The notes beneath the pieces were generated by a model. That model ran no database searches. It was given only the letters and a program-made list of their open reading frames with translations, and was not told where the DNA came from. Below are positions 21,407 to 33,668 of a stretch of 64,000 nucleotides of DNA, in pieces (the stretch's first letter is position 1; each line of letters starts with the position of its first letter). This DNA comes from Pinguiococcus pyrenoidosus. Lineage: Eukaryota; Sar; Pinguiophyceae; Pinguiochrysidales; Pinguiochrysidaceae. The DNA lies in contig JAAMXY010000040.1 in assembly GCA_019677205.1 (NCBI GenBank), forward strand, positions 310,001 through 374,000. The letters are read 5' to 3'. The position numbers and the translations under genes are program-made.

Positions 21407-23968
21407 ATGTCCACGGCCGACGCGGCCGTGAGGGGAGTGCCGCTGCAGGCGGACAAATCGCAGGTACAGTGCACGGCACTGGCCCCAGGCCCAAGCAAGC
21501 TCTCTCGCCAGCAAGCAAGCCGAGGCTGACAGCAGTGGAAGGATGGCAGCCCCGCGAAGAGCGCCAGGGAGCCCAAGTCCCTGGAGAAGTCGCGGGAGTA
21601 CTGGCGTAGCTTCGTCCTGCCCCGGTGGAAGTGGACTACCGTCACGCTGCCGGACGGCAGCTCTGTTCGGCGACGCCACAAGTGCGAGCAGGGAGAGGAG
21701 GGGGGAGAGCTGTACGACGTCTGGGCCACTCCGTTTCAGGACTTGGGCGACTTCGGCATCGGCGTGGGCATGTACTTTGACTCCCTCGTCATGGTCGGCG
21801 CCGCGATGTTCCTCATCGGCTTTGTGAACGTCGCGCCCATGCAGTACTTCGCCAGCGACGCCTACCGCGGCGACGCCTCCCAGGACATGCCCTTTCTCCT
21901 GCGCTGGTCCGCAGCTTGCAAGGACGAGGCGGTGTGTCTGGACCCCAGCTGCGCAGAGGTGGTGCAAGACGCCTCGGTCTGCCCCTTTGACGATCTGCTG
22001 GCGTGGACGGATCTGGCCGTCCTGCTCGCGCTCTGCGTGGGGATGATCATCAAGTCCTGGCACCAGGCGAAGCAAGTCGAGCAGCTCGACGAGTCGGAGC
22101 AGACGGCGCAGGACTACAGCATCGTCGTTCATGACCCGTCGCCCGACTGCACGGACCCCAAGAAGTACGAGGAGTTCTTCCGCGAGCGCTTTGGCCCCGT
22201 TCGATTCGTCACCGTGGCGAGGCGCAACGGCCGACTGATCAAGGCGCTGGCTCTACGCCGCCATTGCCGCGACAGAGCTCAGAATCTGTCGGAGCAAAGC
22301 AAGGCGCACCAGGAGCGCGTCGGGGCGCCCTGGTGGCAGCGACCGCTGCAGCTTCTGGGCTTCCACCGCGACGCCCGGTACTGGACTGCCTACGGAGATC
22401 AGTTGTCGGAGCAGATCGACGAGCTCCTGCGAGAGGAGACGGTGCACGAGCCCTGCAAGATCTTCGTCAGCTTCGAGACCGAGGAGAGTCAACGCGAGTG
22501 TCTCCAAGCGATGACCGACGGCCTCCTGAATGTCGTGCTCGACGAGGACGTCACCTCCTGCGTTACCGGCCACCAGGTGGGCGACGAGTACCTTTGGACG
22601 AACTCGGACGGCAGCAAGAACCGCCTCTTCGTAGAAGAAGCTCCCGAAGCCAATGACGTGATCTGGGCGAACCTGGAAGTCTCGCTGCACGAGAGGCTCC
22701 TGGACTTGGTGGTCGGCTTTGGCCTGTGCGCGGCGCTGTTGATTGGCGTGTTCTTCAGCATCCTGGCGCTAAGTCGCAACGAGGAGTCCTTCTCTGTGGG
22801 GCTCTTCATCTCCGGAGCGAACAGCTTCTTGCCGATCTTCCTCAAGGCGATCAACGAGCAGGAGCGCCACCTCACGGAGGGCAGCAAGCAATCGTCGCTG
22901 CTTCTGAAGCTGGTGGTCTCGCGATGGATGACCACCGCGCTCATTCAGAACATCATCACGCCGGTCGCGGACACCGTGGCGCCCGACACGGTGGCGCGCA
23001 TCCGAGACATCCTCATCGCGGATGCCTTGGCCTCGCCGGTGATTCGCCTGCTGGACGCCCCCGGCCGCTTCGAGCGCCTCATCCTGTCCCAGTTCGCCTC
23101 GACGCAGAACGAGATGGACGCGCACTTCGCGGGCAGCCAGTGGTCCCTGGCGGAGCGCTACACGGACATGACCAAGAGTATCTTCGTGGCCATGTTCTAC
23201 ATGACGGTGTTCCCCATGGGCGTGTGGATCACGTCGCTGGCCATGGTGTCCAACTTCTGGGTGGACAAGTACTGCATCCTGCGCGTCTGGGCACCGAAGC
23301 CAGCCCTGGGCGGGCGCATCACGCAGCTCAATCGCACCTACATCGCACTGGCGCTCTTCGTGCACTTCATGACGGCGCTTCACACCTACGCAGCGTGGCC
23401 GTTTGACGGCTTCCAAGCTACCGAGACGCCGATCGAGGTGGACGCGGCGGACGACACCAATCGGGAAGTGACGTATCGGCGAGTGGACATTCCGGACCAT
23501 AAGACGTCTGCCAAGTGGTTCCTGCTAAGCGACGAGGACTTCATGACGGAGGAGCAGAGGGAGGTGGTCGACGTGTTCAACGTCATGACGCTGCTGTTCT
23601 TCATTCTCTTCCTCATCATCTACTTCGGCGACGAAGCAGTGCTCAGCGTCAAGGCGCTGCTGCGCGGCAACTACAAGCCGGTGGGGCAGTCGCAAGGCAT
23701 TCCGCACTCGACCCTCAAGGGCGACCAGGCGATCGACGCGTACACGCCCGTGGTGGACGTCGAAGGTTACAAGTATCCTCTTCTCGTGTGCGAGCTCAGC
23801 TTTCCTCCCGATCACCTCCCGTTCACGGTCCCCGAGGGAGACTTGGAGGAGCTCAGCCTGTGGGCAGATGTCTGTGATCCGCAGAGACCTCGGGGATCCG
23901 CCCGGCACAAGGACTGCTTCTCCGTCGTGGCGCACTTCGATTTGCCGCCGCAGGTGACCCAAGTCTAG
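21407..23968 (+). CDS. OSCA/TMEM63 (CSC1-like) membrane channel homologue
   Basis: The family comprises mechanosensitive or osmosensitive cation channels of the TMEM16 superfamily. Two exons, 21407-21463 and 21536-23968, phase 0 junction, 829 aa. The start ATG gives MSTADAAVRGVPLQADKSQ. Hydrophobic segments at about residues 95-120 and 175-200 precede the cytosolic domain (YSIVVHDPSPDC and FFRERFGPVRFVTVARRNG). The family hallmark EAPEANDVIWANLEVSLHER comes just before the pore helices. Membrane segments continue through LVVGFGLCAALLIGVFFSIL, IFVAMFYMTVFPMGVWITSL and MTLLFFILFLIIYFGDEAVL. The sequence diverges from plant OSCA, so the channel role is inference. Confidence 0.75.
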
Positions 23969-24915
23969 CTCGTCGGCGGGAGTTCTAGGCGCGACCGCGA
24001 CACTTCAGGCCTCCCAATGTCGTTGTCCCGCCAGCGGGCCTGCGCGCCTTGCTCTGTCACAGGTGCTGAGCGCGGATAGGCGCGAAGGCGATGGGTGGTC
24101 CTCTTCCGCACGGATAGAAGCATCCTAGACGTGGACATGCGCGTCGCTTTGCATCTCTGTTGCTGCAGGCACCAAGGCCCGGCGTCCGGAGCGCCACGGG
24201 ACGGGGATTCTGTGGCTCTTCATGGAGGCATGATCGAGTCCAGCTTGGCTGGTACGCGCAGGTTTGGGGGAACTGGGAGCAAAGTTGCTTGCAACGGGGA
24301 TGAGGAACGAACCTAGATGAGGAGGTTGGCAACCTCACTAGTCCGCAGCAGGGCATGGCTTGGCCTCCCGAAAGGATTGAATTGAGCAGTTCTTCCAATC
24401 GTGCAGCTCGTCTCCTGCTCAATCCAGGTCACGCACGAAGCATTTCTTCCGCTTTCCTTCCAGCAACGCATGCCAGCTTCTGTGGCATGCGGCGGAGCTT
24501 GGACGAGTCGTTGTTCTTGTCTCACGTCGAAGAGAATGCTGACCAAGCTACTGGCGATGCGCAGGGGCTGCTCTGCCAACGCACTCAACGCGACGTGGTC
24601 GTTCACACGCGTCTGGCCTTACCTCGTCAGACGCCTCTTAAAAATGAAACGGTATCTAAAAGCGGCCCTGGGCCTTGATATCTCATAGTCTTGGCGAGAC
24701 CTGCTCGCTGGTTCGTGTAGCACAAGATCGCACTTTGCCTAGACTTCATCTCAGGCTTTGGAGTTGTTCTCGATCTGTTGCGTACTGCCTCGCCGCCTCG
24801 CCCCGAAAATCTCGTGAAACCCTCAAAAGCTTGTCCGCCTTCTCAACGCGGTGTCAGTTCCAGCGAGAAGCACGGCTGCTGCTCTCTGAACGAAAGGAAG
24901 AGGAGCAGCCGCCCT
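23969..24915. other. Intergenic, tail-to-tail OSCA/cyclin
   Basis: About 950 bp between two facing stop codons, wider than the other tail-to-tail gaps. No domain, repeat or RNA gene was recognised, so an undetected small gene is possible. Confidence 0.4.
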
Positions 24916-25999
24916 TCAAGCAACGACGATGGACTGCGGCTGAGACGGCAGCGTGCCACTGCACTGGCGTTGCAGCGGCCTCTGGGACTTCGTGGCCGTC
25001 TGCGGTGCTCGCTTGGTGGACCGCCTGTCGCCATCGGCGGCGCGATCAAGAGGAAGCTCCACAGAAGCGGCACGGGGAGGAGGTGCCTTCGCTTGCGTCG
25101 CCACCTCGTCGCCGGCCTCCTGTGGAGTGTCCTGCCTGCGCCATCTCTTCCTACCAATGTTTGGATCACTCTGGCGCGTGGAGACCTGCCGAGCAGAGCG
25201 CGACAACGTCAGCAAGCCGATCTGCTTTGCTCCTCCTCGCTGCGGTTGTTTTGGAGGAAGGATGCGGCTTGCACCCTGGCGTCACACATACCTTGGCCTT
25301 TCCAGACGTGGAAGTGGACAGGATCGAGAGGCTGTGCCAGCGCCTCGCTCGGCTGTTGAGCGGTCTGCGCAGCTCCTCGTCGAGGGCCCGCTTGCGCGAG
25401 TCGATGTAGCGCACGGTGGCCTTGGAGAGCAGGCGCCGCGCGCGATTGAAGGCCATGGGATGCACCACGAGGCTGCCGTAGCCGACCATGACAAGGAAGT
25501 GCATCTCCAGGGCGTTGATCTCCCTGAGACTGATGCCGCCCAGGTAGGCCCAGCAGCGGTTGTCCAGGGGCTTGTCGTCGTGCATCTTGTGCGCAAGCAT
25601 CATGGACACCAGGACTGCGCGGTGCACCGAGTAGGGACAAAGGCCGGCGAGGATCTGGGGACTCTCTCTGCTGTCCGCACCGGTCCTGGCCGCCGCGGCG
25701 TCCGGCAGCAGGCGTCGTAGGGCGGCGCTGAGGCGCTCCAGCAGGGCGAAGCCCATGATCACGGCCTCGGGCGTGATTCCCGAGTAGGACGTGAGGCGCC
25801 GGACGTACTCTGCCAGCGTGATGCGCGGGACCTTGGGCCCTCGGAACGGCGTGGACCGCTCCAGGCTCTCTCGCTTCGGAGGGCTCAACGCGGCGCTGGG
25901 GGCGTCGGGCTCCTCCCGTGCCGCCACCGCGCTGGGCTTGGGCCCGACCTTGCCGAAGCGCCGTCTGAGGAAGAACATCTTGTGCGCCTTTCTCTCCAT
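24916..25999 (-). CDS. PHO80/PCL-type cyclin
   Basis: P/U-type cyclins activate Pho85-like CDKs in nutrient sensing or cell-cycle control. The core is one exon, 25999-25292, from the ATG at 25999. Matches to the PHO80 family: RITLAEYVRRLTSYSGITPE, AVIMGFALLERLSAALR, HRAVLVSMMLAHKMHDDKPL, NRCWAYLGGISLREINALE and HFLVMVGYGSLVVHPMAF. A strong donor (AAG|GTATGT) sits just after, and an acceptor at 25240-25241 opens a phase-0 second exon, 25239-24916. That exon codes for a basic, low-complexity tail of 107 aa ending in TGA. The tail is less certain than the cyclin box. Reading through the donor instead gives a stop at 25166. Confidence 0.8.
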
Positions 26000-28303
26000 C
26001 GCGTTGGGCGGGCGGGGTCTACATGTGGCGTTGGCAACGCACAGAACGCGCTCGTGGTCATCGGCCTTGCCTTGGTGAGAGAGGCCTGCGTGAGCCCGTA
26101 CCTGTCGGACGGCGGACTGTCGTCATTGTCCTTGCGCGCGAAGAGGCCCTCCTGCTGCAGCAGCAGCACCTGGCGCGAAGAGAGCGACGTGAGGTGTCCA
26201 TTGATTGACGTGTTTGAAAGGCTGACAAGCGCTGGAGGCAGTCAACGCACCAACTGCGCTCCCACGACTTCTGCGGTGGGCGCCACTGCTGGGCACGGTG
26301 CCTCTGCGGCGGGGCTGGCGGAGCCGGAGGCGTTGCCCATGTTGTCTGGCGTCGCGTGGAGCTCCGAGTGCTGACACATGCTATCGAGATGGTTGTCTTC
26401 CCCCCAGCCTCAAGGCAGTGGTGAAGAGCTTCGACGGGCCCCCTCTGCGCCTGAACACAAGACGACTCGTCCGCGCGTCAACACGAAACGGCCGTCCAGC
26501 TGTGGAGCTGTGCTTGCGCAGCGGAGCTGGCGTGGGAGGCGCGTGGACACTCGCGATAACCGAGGGTGAAACGGCGGCAGACAGCACTGAACAGCTGAGA
26601 GGGGAATTCGGACTTCACTCCGCCAGGAAAACGCTTTGGAAAAATCGGCGGGGGGCCGTTCCGAAGTGCTCATTGGCTGCAGCCGAGGGGCTGTTGTGGT
26701 ACGCTGCACCGAGACGACATGGCTGAGTGCACTATCAAGCGAAGTCAATCGAAGCACCCTCATCAGCAGCCAATGGGCGGGACGTCGTGGAGAATGGAAA
26801 TTGCCTGCACCCAACCGCGTCCGCAGATCGAGAACGACGCTTGTGCTATGCCCCCGCAGCTCCTGCAGAAATGACATTTTGCGTGGCAAGGCTTGGCGGG
26901 GATTGGTGGAGCTGTCCCGCGTGGCGACTACATGAAATCCGCACGTGGTTTCCCGCCAAGCATTGCTCAATGCGAAGAACGGCCACGCAATGGGAAGCTT
27001 CTCGAACTGCGAAGCGGCAACCGGTGCATAGGCAGCCACTCACCTCTACGGAAGGCCTCCTTCGGCCGGTTGCCGTCCAGCTGCTGCTGCCACGCACGGG
27101 CCTTCCCAAGGGGCAGAAATCGAATCCTTGCTTGGCCAATCTGATCCCTAGCTAAGCGTGATACCCCGAAGAGCCTTCTTCGCCGGAGCGCCGGCATCCA
27201 CGGTCCGCCTTCACGAAGCCAGCTGCCCACAACACTGCCAACGAAGGCCTCAGAGGCACGCACTGAAACGCGAAAAAATTGCTGATCAGAGAGGAAGAGC
27301 GTAGCGATTTGAAGAAGCGCTTTGATGCAGAGGAATTCTGAGGCAGCATTCCAGCCCTTCGTCACGTGCGTCACCCGTTCAAAGAGGCAGCTAGCGTCGA
27401 CTCGCACGCGCGCTGCCTGGCTAGTTAGCTATTGCTTCGCTCACGCCACAGGCGCGCAACATCAATACATCAATACTTGCATTCATTTCTGTTTCCGCTC
27501 AATTCCACCCCGCAGTAGGGCTTGGTGAATGGGCCTGAAGAGCGCTGCTGGCGCCTCTCAGAAATCGGGGCAACCTGTGGCACGGAAAGGTGCACCGGAT
27601 CAAGCAAGCGGGGGTTGAAATGCAAAGGGCGGGAAAAGCGCCAAGCGCCGGGTTGCCTCGCGACCCATTACTTCTCCATCCGATAGGCATATTGAAAACA
27701 TACACTTCTATCTCGGACCAATCGTTTGACGGAAGAGGGTTTCTCCGAAGATGTTTTTTTGGCGCCTATCTTCATCATCGAGGGCGCGGGGGATTCAGAA
27801 TATTTCAAAGCTCAAAGCTTTGCCGTCCACCCAATCACCGACCCCCGGTGCTCTAACGGTCAGGATGGGTTTGTCGACATCGCTCGACCGTCTGGTATCC
27901 TTCGCGAAGTTGGGGGCAACAAGCGGAATCGCACAAACGCCATCCAACCAATCGAACCTTCAACTCCGGAGAATCGCGTGATACTTCAATATTCAGCTAT
28001 GACAGAGCCTCTCCAATGGCTCAATTGTCTGGAGGGTCGCGGCGGCGTAGCGGCACCAAGATCGGGCACAAGGGCGTAATAGGGCGCGTCGCCAGTGGCT
28101 CACGCGCTCTCGTGGCGAAACTCATCGTTTCCGTCGCCGTCCAGAAGCCGGACCCAGCTGCGCGAGGAGTTGTGGCGAATTCCGCGTGGAAAAGCGCGCG
28201 AAAAGCTGTGCTGCTGTCGAATTCGACGTCGGCTCAAGAAGAGCGCCGTTTTCTCCGGAAAGCTGCGATTCGCGTCCTTCTCGAAGGAGGCCCGGCCTTC
28301 GCA
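26000..28303. other. Long head-to-head gap, cyclin/exportin
   Basis: At 2.3 kb this is the longest gene-free stretch. Open frames on both strands (for example minus 26410-27039) show no domain or codon pattern like the neighbouring genes. E2F-like motifs are seen at about 26949-26959 (TTTCCCGCCAA) and 27627-27645. CCAAT boxes occur near 26771 and 27718. It could hide a small multi-exon or RNA gene. Confidence 0.4.
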
Positions 28304-28501
28304 ATGAGTCTAGAAGAGGCGGCGAAGAGGCTGGTGGACTTCTCTCAGCCCTTCGATGTCGCTTTGCTAGATCAGGTGAGTCGAAACCAAGAAACAGAGA
28401 CCGCTGCTTCTCGGACGCGCGGCCGTCGCACCGAAGAAGGTGCCATCCCAACTGCGCCCGAGCGAGTGCAGCATTACACAATATGGTTGCGCTGAGGCCT
28501 C

Positions 28502-28542
<41 letters not shown>

Positions 28543-31500
28543 CCTAATCCTTGGCTTGAATGCGAGGGAGACGGGAGGGTCCGAACGCGACCAGAAGTGG
28601 AAGTCGAGCTCACGCCGCTTGTCGTCGCTTATAGATTCTCAACGTCGCGTTCAACCCTGCGGACCCGAGCTCGCGGGAGGCGAACCACATCGTGATCCAG
28701 CTGCAGCAGCATGAGGGCATGTGGCAGGCGGTGACCACGATCATTGAGCAGGGGAAAAGCCTCGCTTCGAAGATCTTCGCGGCGCAGGTTCTGCAGCAGA
28801 CCATTCAGACGAAGTGGAAGGCCATGCCTGTGGAGCATCGCTCCGGCGTGAAGCAGTACGTCATCTCGGTCATCACGGGGCTGAGCCAGAACCGGGAAGC
28901 GTCGACGGATCAGACCACCTTCCTCTACAAGATGAACCTGGTGCTCGTGGAGATTGTGAAGAAGGAGTGGCCCGAGGAGTGGCCGGACTTCATCCCGCAG
29001 ATCGTAGAGCTCAGCCGGAACAATGAGCAGATCTGCGAGAATAACATGCGCATCCTGAAGCTGCTGAGCGAGGAGGTGTTTCTCTTCGGGGCGGACCAGA
29101 CGTCCACGAAGAACCGCGTCCTGAAGGAGACCTTCAAGGACCAGTTCGCACAGGTCTTCGAGCTTTGCAACTTCATCATGGCGGCGAGCCAGGAGCCCAG
29201 CCTCCTTGTGATGACGCTCAAGACGCTGGGCTCGTTCCTGACGTGGATGGACTCGCGGTACATCTTCGAGTCGCAGCTGGTCCCGCTCCTGGTGAACACG
29301 TACTTCGTTCGGCCGGTCTTCCGCAACGCGGCCCTGGAGTGCATCACCGAGGTGGCCGGCATGAAGGTGGACGGCGTGCAGTTCGACAGCATCTTCCAGG
29401 GCCTCTTCAACGCCATCATGCAGCAGCTGATGGTCATGCTGCCGCCCGACGTGAACCTGCCGGAGGCTTATGAGAGCGCGCCGCAGGAAGACGAGCTCTT
29501 CGTGCGCAACCTGGCGCTGTTCTTCACCACGTTTTTCACGCATCATCTTACCCGCCTGGAGAGGTCCGCAGGCATGCGCGACCTCATCCTGAGAGGCTTC
29601 AACTACCTGCTCGGCATCAGCGAGGTCGACGACGAGGAGATCTTCAAGATCTGCGGCGACTACTACCACCAGTTCGCTCAGTCCCTGTACCACTCGTCCC
29701 TGCGCGACGGCATGCGCGTCTCCGGGACGCGGACGGCGCGCGGCGACATCTACAAGTCGATCCTGTCTCGGCTGCAGAGCATCGTCATCTCGCGCATGGC
29801 GAAGCCCGAGGAGGTGCTGATTGTGGAGGACGAGGCGGGGCAGATAGTGCGGGAGAAGACGAAGGACACGGCGGTGATTGCGCAGTACCAGATGCAGCGG
29901 GAGACGCTGGTGTATTTGACCCACTTAGACTATGAGCGCACTCAGAACATCATGCTGGAGAAGCTGTCGAAGCACGTGGATGGCTCGGAGTGGAGCTGGC
30001 AGGCCCTCAACACCCTCTGCTGGGCAGTGGGGTCCATCTCCGGAGCGATGAATGAGGAGGAGGAGAAGCGCTTCCTCGTGACCGTCATCCGGGATTTGCT
30101 GAGCCTGTGTGAACTGAAGAGGGGGAAGGACAACAAGGCGGTCATCGCCTCCAATATCATGTACGTGGTGGGGCAGTATCCGGGCTTCCTGCGGGCACAC
30201 TGGAAGTTTTTGAAGACCGTGGTGAACAAGCTGTTCGAGTTCATGCACGAGAAGCACCCGGGCGTGCAGGACATGGCCTGCGACACCTTCCTGAAGATCG
30301 CGCAGAAGTGCAAGCGGAAGTTTCTGCAGCTGCAGGTGGGCGAAAGCCGACCGTACATCGAGCAACTGGCGGAGGACCTGCCGATGACCATCTGTGATCT
30401 GGAGCCTCACCAAGTCAACACGTTCTACGAGGCGATCGGGACCGTGCTTAGCGACCGCGGTGCCTCCGTGACGGGCGTGAACCGAGCGGAGGTCCTGGCG
30501 TCGGTGTGCGCCCCGCTGAACGACCGCTTCGCGCAGATCCGGGCGGTTGGCGCAACGAACTCGGCAGCGCTCTTCGAGGTGGTGGCCGCCGAGAAGCTCC
30601 AGAGCTTCTTCCGCACGAACGCGAGCATCTGCTCGGCCGCGGGGTCCATCTACATCTACCAGCTGAGCACGTTCTACATGGACGCGCTGAACATCTTCGC
30701 GGTGTACACCGACCGGATCAACGCCGAGATCCAGTCGAATGGGGAGGTGGCGGTGAGGTATACGCAGTGCAAGGCGCTGAGGAACGCAAGAAGAGAGTTC
30801 GTGAAGCTGCTCACGACCTTCATCTCGTCCGCGGGCGAGCCCGAGAGTGGCCCGGGGGTGCTTCTGGACGTGGTGCTGCCGCAGATGCTGGGCCCCGTGC
30901 TGACGTGCTACAGCAAGAGCGCGCCCGCTGCGCGAGACTCGGAGGTGATATTACTGTGTACAGCTTTGGTGGAGAAATTGTCCACGCACATCGTGGACCA
31001 GGTGCCGCGCATCATCGAGGCGGTGTTCGCGGGCGCCCTGGAGCTCCTGACGCAGAATTTTGAGGACCACCCGGATCTCCGCGTGCGCTTCTACAGATTT
31101 CTGCGCGCGGTGAACTCGAACTGCTTTGGCGCACTCGCCACGTTGCCGGAGGCGCAGGCCAAGCTTGTCATCGACGCGATCCTGTGGGCGATCAAGCACA
31201 CGGATCGGAGCATTAGTGAGATGGGCCTTGAGACCCTGCAGGAGCTGCTGCAGAACGTGCGCACCGCCCCGCAGATGTCTCAGGGCTTCTACCAGATGTA
31301 CCTGCTGATGTTAGTGCAGGAGATCCTGGCCGTGCTGACCGATCGGCTCCACAAGTCAGACTTCCGCTTGCATGCCGCGCTGCTCCGACACCTCTTTCAC
31401 ATCGTGGAGCTCGGGCAGGTGCAGGTGCCGCTGTTCGATACGGCGGCGAACCCGGAGCTCACGAACTCCAAGTTCGTGCAAGACCACACGTCCGCCTTGC

Positions 31501-31775
31501 TGCTCCGGGCCTTCCCGAATTTGAGGCCGGCGCAGGTGCAGCAGTTCATGGCGAATCTCTTCGACATCAACAAGGACCTCGAGACCTTCAAGAACCTGCT
31601 GCGGGACTTCCTCGTGGAGCTGAAGGAGTTCTCCGCGGAGGACAACCAGGAGCTCTATCGCGAGGAGATCAATCTCCAGAAACTGGAGAAGGAGGAGGCG
31701 GAGCGGCAGCGGCGATTGGCAGTGCCCGGACTGGCAAAGCCGGACGAGAGACCGGACGACGACGACGATCTCTGA
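28304..31775 (+). CDS. XPO1: Exportin-1 (CRM1)
   Basis: RanGTP-dependent nuclear export receptor for leucine-rich NES cargo. Two exons, 28304-28375 (MSLEEAAKRLVDFSQPFD) and 28635-31775, phase 0, giving 1070 aa against 1071 in human. HEAT repeats match CRM1 throughout: FAAQVLQQTIQTKWK, KEWPEEWPDFIPQIVELS, NNMRILKLLSEEVFLF, and the NES-groove stretch TVVNKLFEFMHEKHPGVQDM followed by ACDTFLKIAQKCKRKF. The Cys in DMACDTF corresponds to the residue modified by leptomycin B, so sensitivity is predicted. The C-terminus ends in an acidic PDDDDDL. The intron contains a GA microsatellite. The 2.3 kb upstream gap is shared with the cyclin. Confidence 0.98.
28505..28541. repeat. (GA)n microsatellite in the XPO1 intron
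   Basis: An uninterrupted run of about 18 GA dinucleotides lies within the only intron of the exportin gene. Confidence 0.97.
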
Positions 31776-31963
31776 GGCCGCAGCTGCCGGAAAGGATGCC
31801 AAAATGAAGCAAGAAAAGAAGAAAAAAAACCCATGGAAGTGGACGTGCACATAAGACAAGAGCATTTCCCTACCATCTCTTCTTTTCTTTTCTACATCGT
31901 TTATCTTCGCTTTAAGGATCCTGCTCGCTTGCTTCATCTCCAGACTAAGAGGAGGCGCCATGG

Positions 31964-32692
31964 CTAATACAAGGACACGCCCAGCTTTTCTAATGCCGCA
32001 TCCTCGAGTATGGGGCCCTCCACGCGCAACTTCAGACCACACATGCTGGGGGCCCCTCGACTTGATAGAACTAGATCTCGACCCTGCATCTCGGGAAGCT
32101 CCCACTGCGAAGAGGGCTCTTCCCGTGGGGCCGCCGTGGACGCAGCTTCGTTCTCTCCGGTGGCCGCCGTGCTGCTTGACAGGTCCGCCCAGCAGACACT
32201 GTCCCCGTCGTCGGTTCGGAGCGGCTGGGTCTCTCTCTCTTCGCTCGCTTCATTCCCCAGCTGCGACGCGTCGGCCTCCATCCTCTGTCTCTTCCACGAA
32301 GCCGGGTTCTTGGCCGCGCTCTCCGCCCGGGCCGCCTCGCTCTCCGCCTGGATGGCATGTAGCCACTGCGGCGCGATGTCGTGGCGTAGCCTATCCACTT
32401 GGCTGCAGATCTCCGGAGAGGCAGCCTTCCAGGAGCTGCATATCCACTGGTCGCGCAGGATGTGAAACAGCGGCGTGACGACGGACTCCGCCGTGCAGCG
32501 CATTTGGGGTCTGCCTGCCCGGTCACTTGGGACCTCTATCTTGACACCGGTGATGTGCAGGATGACGCCTGCGTACTGCTCGGGAGCGCCGTCCTTCTGT
32601 CGCAGGTACACATCGGCTGTCGAAAGGCGGAAGAGTTCCGTCAGAGGCGCGAAAAGAGCTTCTGTCAACGGAGGGAATTTTGGTTTTGACAC
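31964..32692 (-). CDS. Unknown protein, 5' end unresolved
   Basis: This minus-strand frame encodes at least 242 aa ending at the stop at 31964. I do not recognise the family. The first 130 residues look folded (LTEALFAPLTELFRLSTADV, YAGVILHITGVKIEVP, ESVVTPLFHILRDQWICSSW). The last 110 are Glu/Ala/Ser-rich, ending in GLKLRVEGPILEDAALEKLG. GC-rich third codon positions resemble neighbouring genes. No in-frame ATG starts it: the frame stays open upstream through about 32790. A possible first exon is ATG at 32912 (MSSVLLLSVSN, donor GTAAGC) joined near 32775, but this is speculative. The 3' end is 188 bp from the exportin stop. Confidence 0.55.
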   Translation of the reverse strand: MSKPKFPPLTEALFAPLTELFRLSTADVYLRQKDGAPEQYAGVILHITGVKIEVPSDRAGRPQMRCTAESVVTPLFHILRDQWICSSWKAASPEICSQVDRLRHDIAPQWLHAIQAESEAARAESAAKNPASWKRQRMEADASQLGNEASEERETQPLRTDDGDSVCWADLSSSTAATGENEAASTAAPREEPSSQWELPEMQGRDLVLSSRGAPSMCGLKLRVEGPILEDAALEKLGVSLY

Positions 32693-33668
32693 CGTTTCGA
32701 TCTTCGCTCTCGTCGAGACGCACCATCCCAGTTCGACGCGCTCACGCCGCGGAGCAGAAGCCAGTGCGCGCCACTGCCGCTCTGAAGCGGCGTTCCCTGC
32801 AGATGCGCAGTGGACACGTTGTGAGATCTGCGGATTTCTTCGCTCCCCGGTCTCTCGGCGGACTTCGAAAGAGAAGTGGTGCGCCGCTTACGTTCGAGAC
32901 GCTGAGAAGCAGCACGGAGCTCATGTCACAGGTACCGTCTCGCGCCGTCGGGGTCCTCTTGTCGGCTCACAGCGTCCATTCAGCACGCGTCACCAGTGGC
33001 CCGAGCGCCGTTTGCCGATGATCTTGCGGCGCACGCGAGCGTCAACAACGCTTCGGCGCCTGTAGTTACGGGCCGCAGCATACCACTCTGGTTGTTTGCG
33101 TGTGGAACACGCCCGGACACGCAGCGTGATTGGAGGTGTGGAATGAAGTAATGAAGTTTGCGAGCTTCACTCAATCAAACGATCGCAGGCATTGGCAGAT
33201 TCCGTACTTTGCTGAGGGATTGGACGTTTCTCCTAGGAGATCCGCCAATCCAGACTCGGATCAGTGTAGCAGGCGTATGAAGTTAAAGAACAGCAAGAAC
33301 TCACTGGCACGGTTCGCGAAAGCCCAACCCACTGCTGTCTCAAGTCCGTGGATTTTTTTTGGCACACAAGCGCGCTGAAAAAACATTCTGTGAAATTCGA
33401 CGTACGGGGAGCTAGCTTTCCAATGACCACTGCTTCCGATCCCGAATCCAGTTGGGTTGAAGTAGATCCAGAGAGCATCCTCTTGTCTAATTGGATGACG
33501 CATTTGAAAAGGACGGACGTTGCATACCACAAAGGACAATAGAGGTTTTCAAAAGTATCTAAAATGGCCAATCTCAATTTCTTGAAGAGAAGCTCAAGTG
33601 CGGGCGTCGGTCTCTTCCGGTGCAAATCTCTCGCGTGTCGTCGTCGCTCTCTCCTCTCCGGCCCCAAA
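32693..33668. promoter_or_regulatory. Head-to-head region upstream of PsbU with CCAAT boxes
   Basis: It contains any 5' exon of the unknown gene plus the PsbU promoter. CCAAT or its complement occurs at 33245-33249, 33420-33424, 33489-33493 and 33568-33572. Confidence 0.5.

Noticed and set aside
28629-29924. 431-codon frame on the minus strand
   Set aside because: Antisense to exportin-1; His/Leu/Val-rich with no domain.
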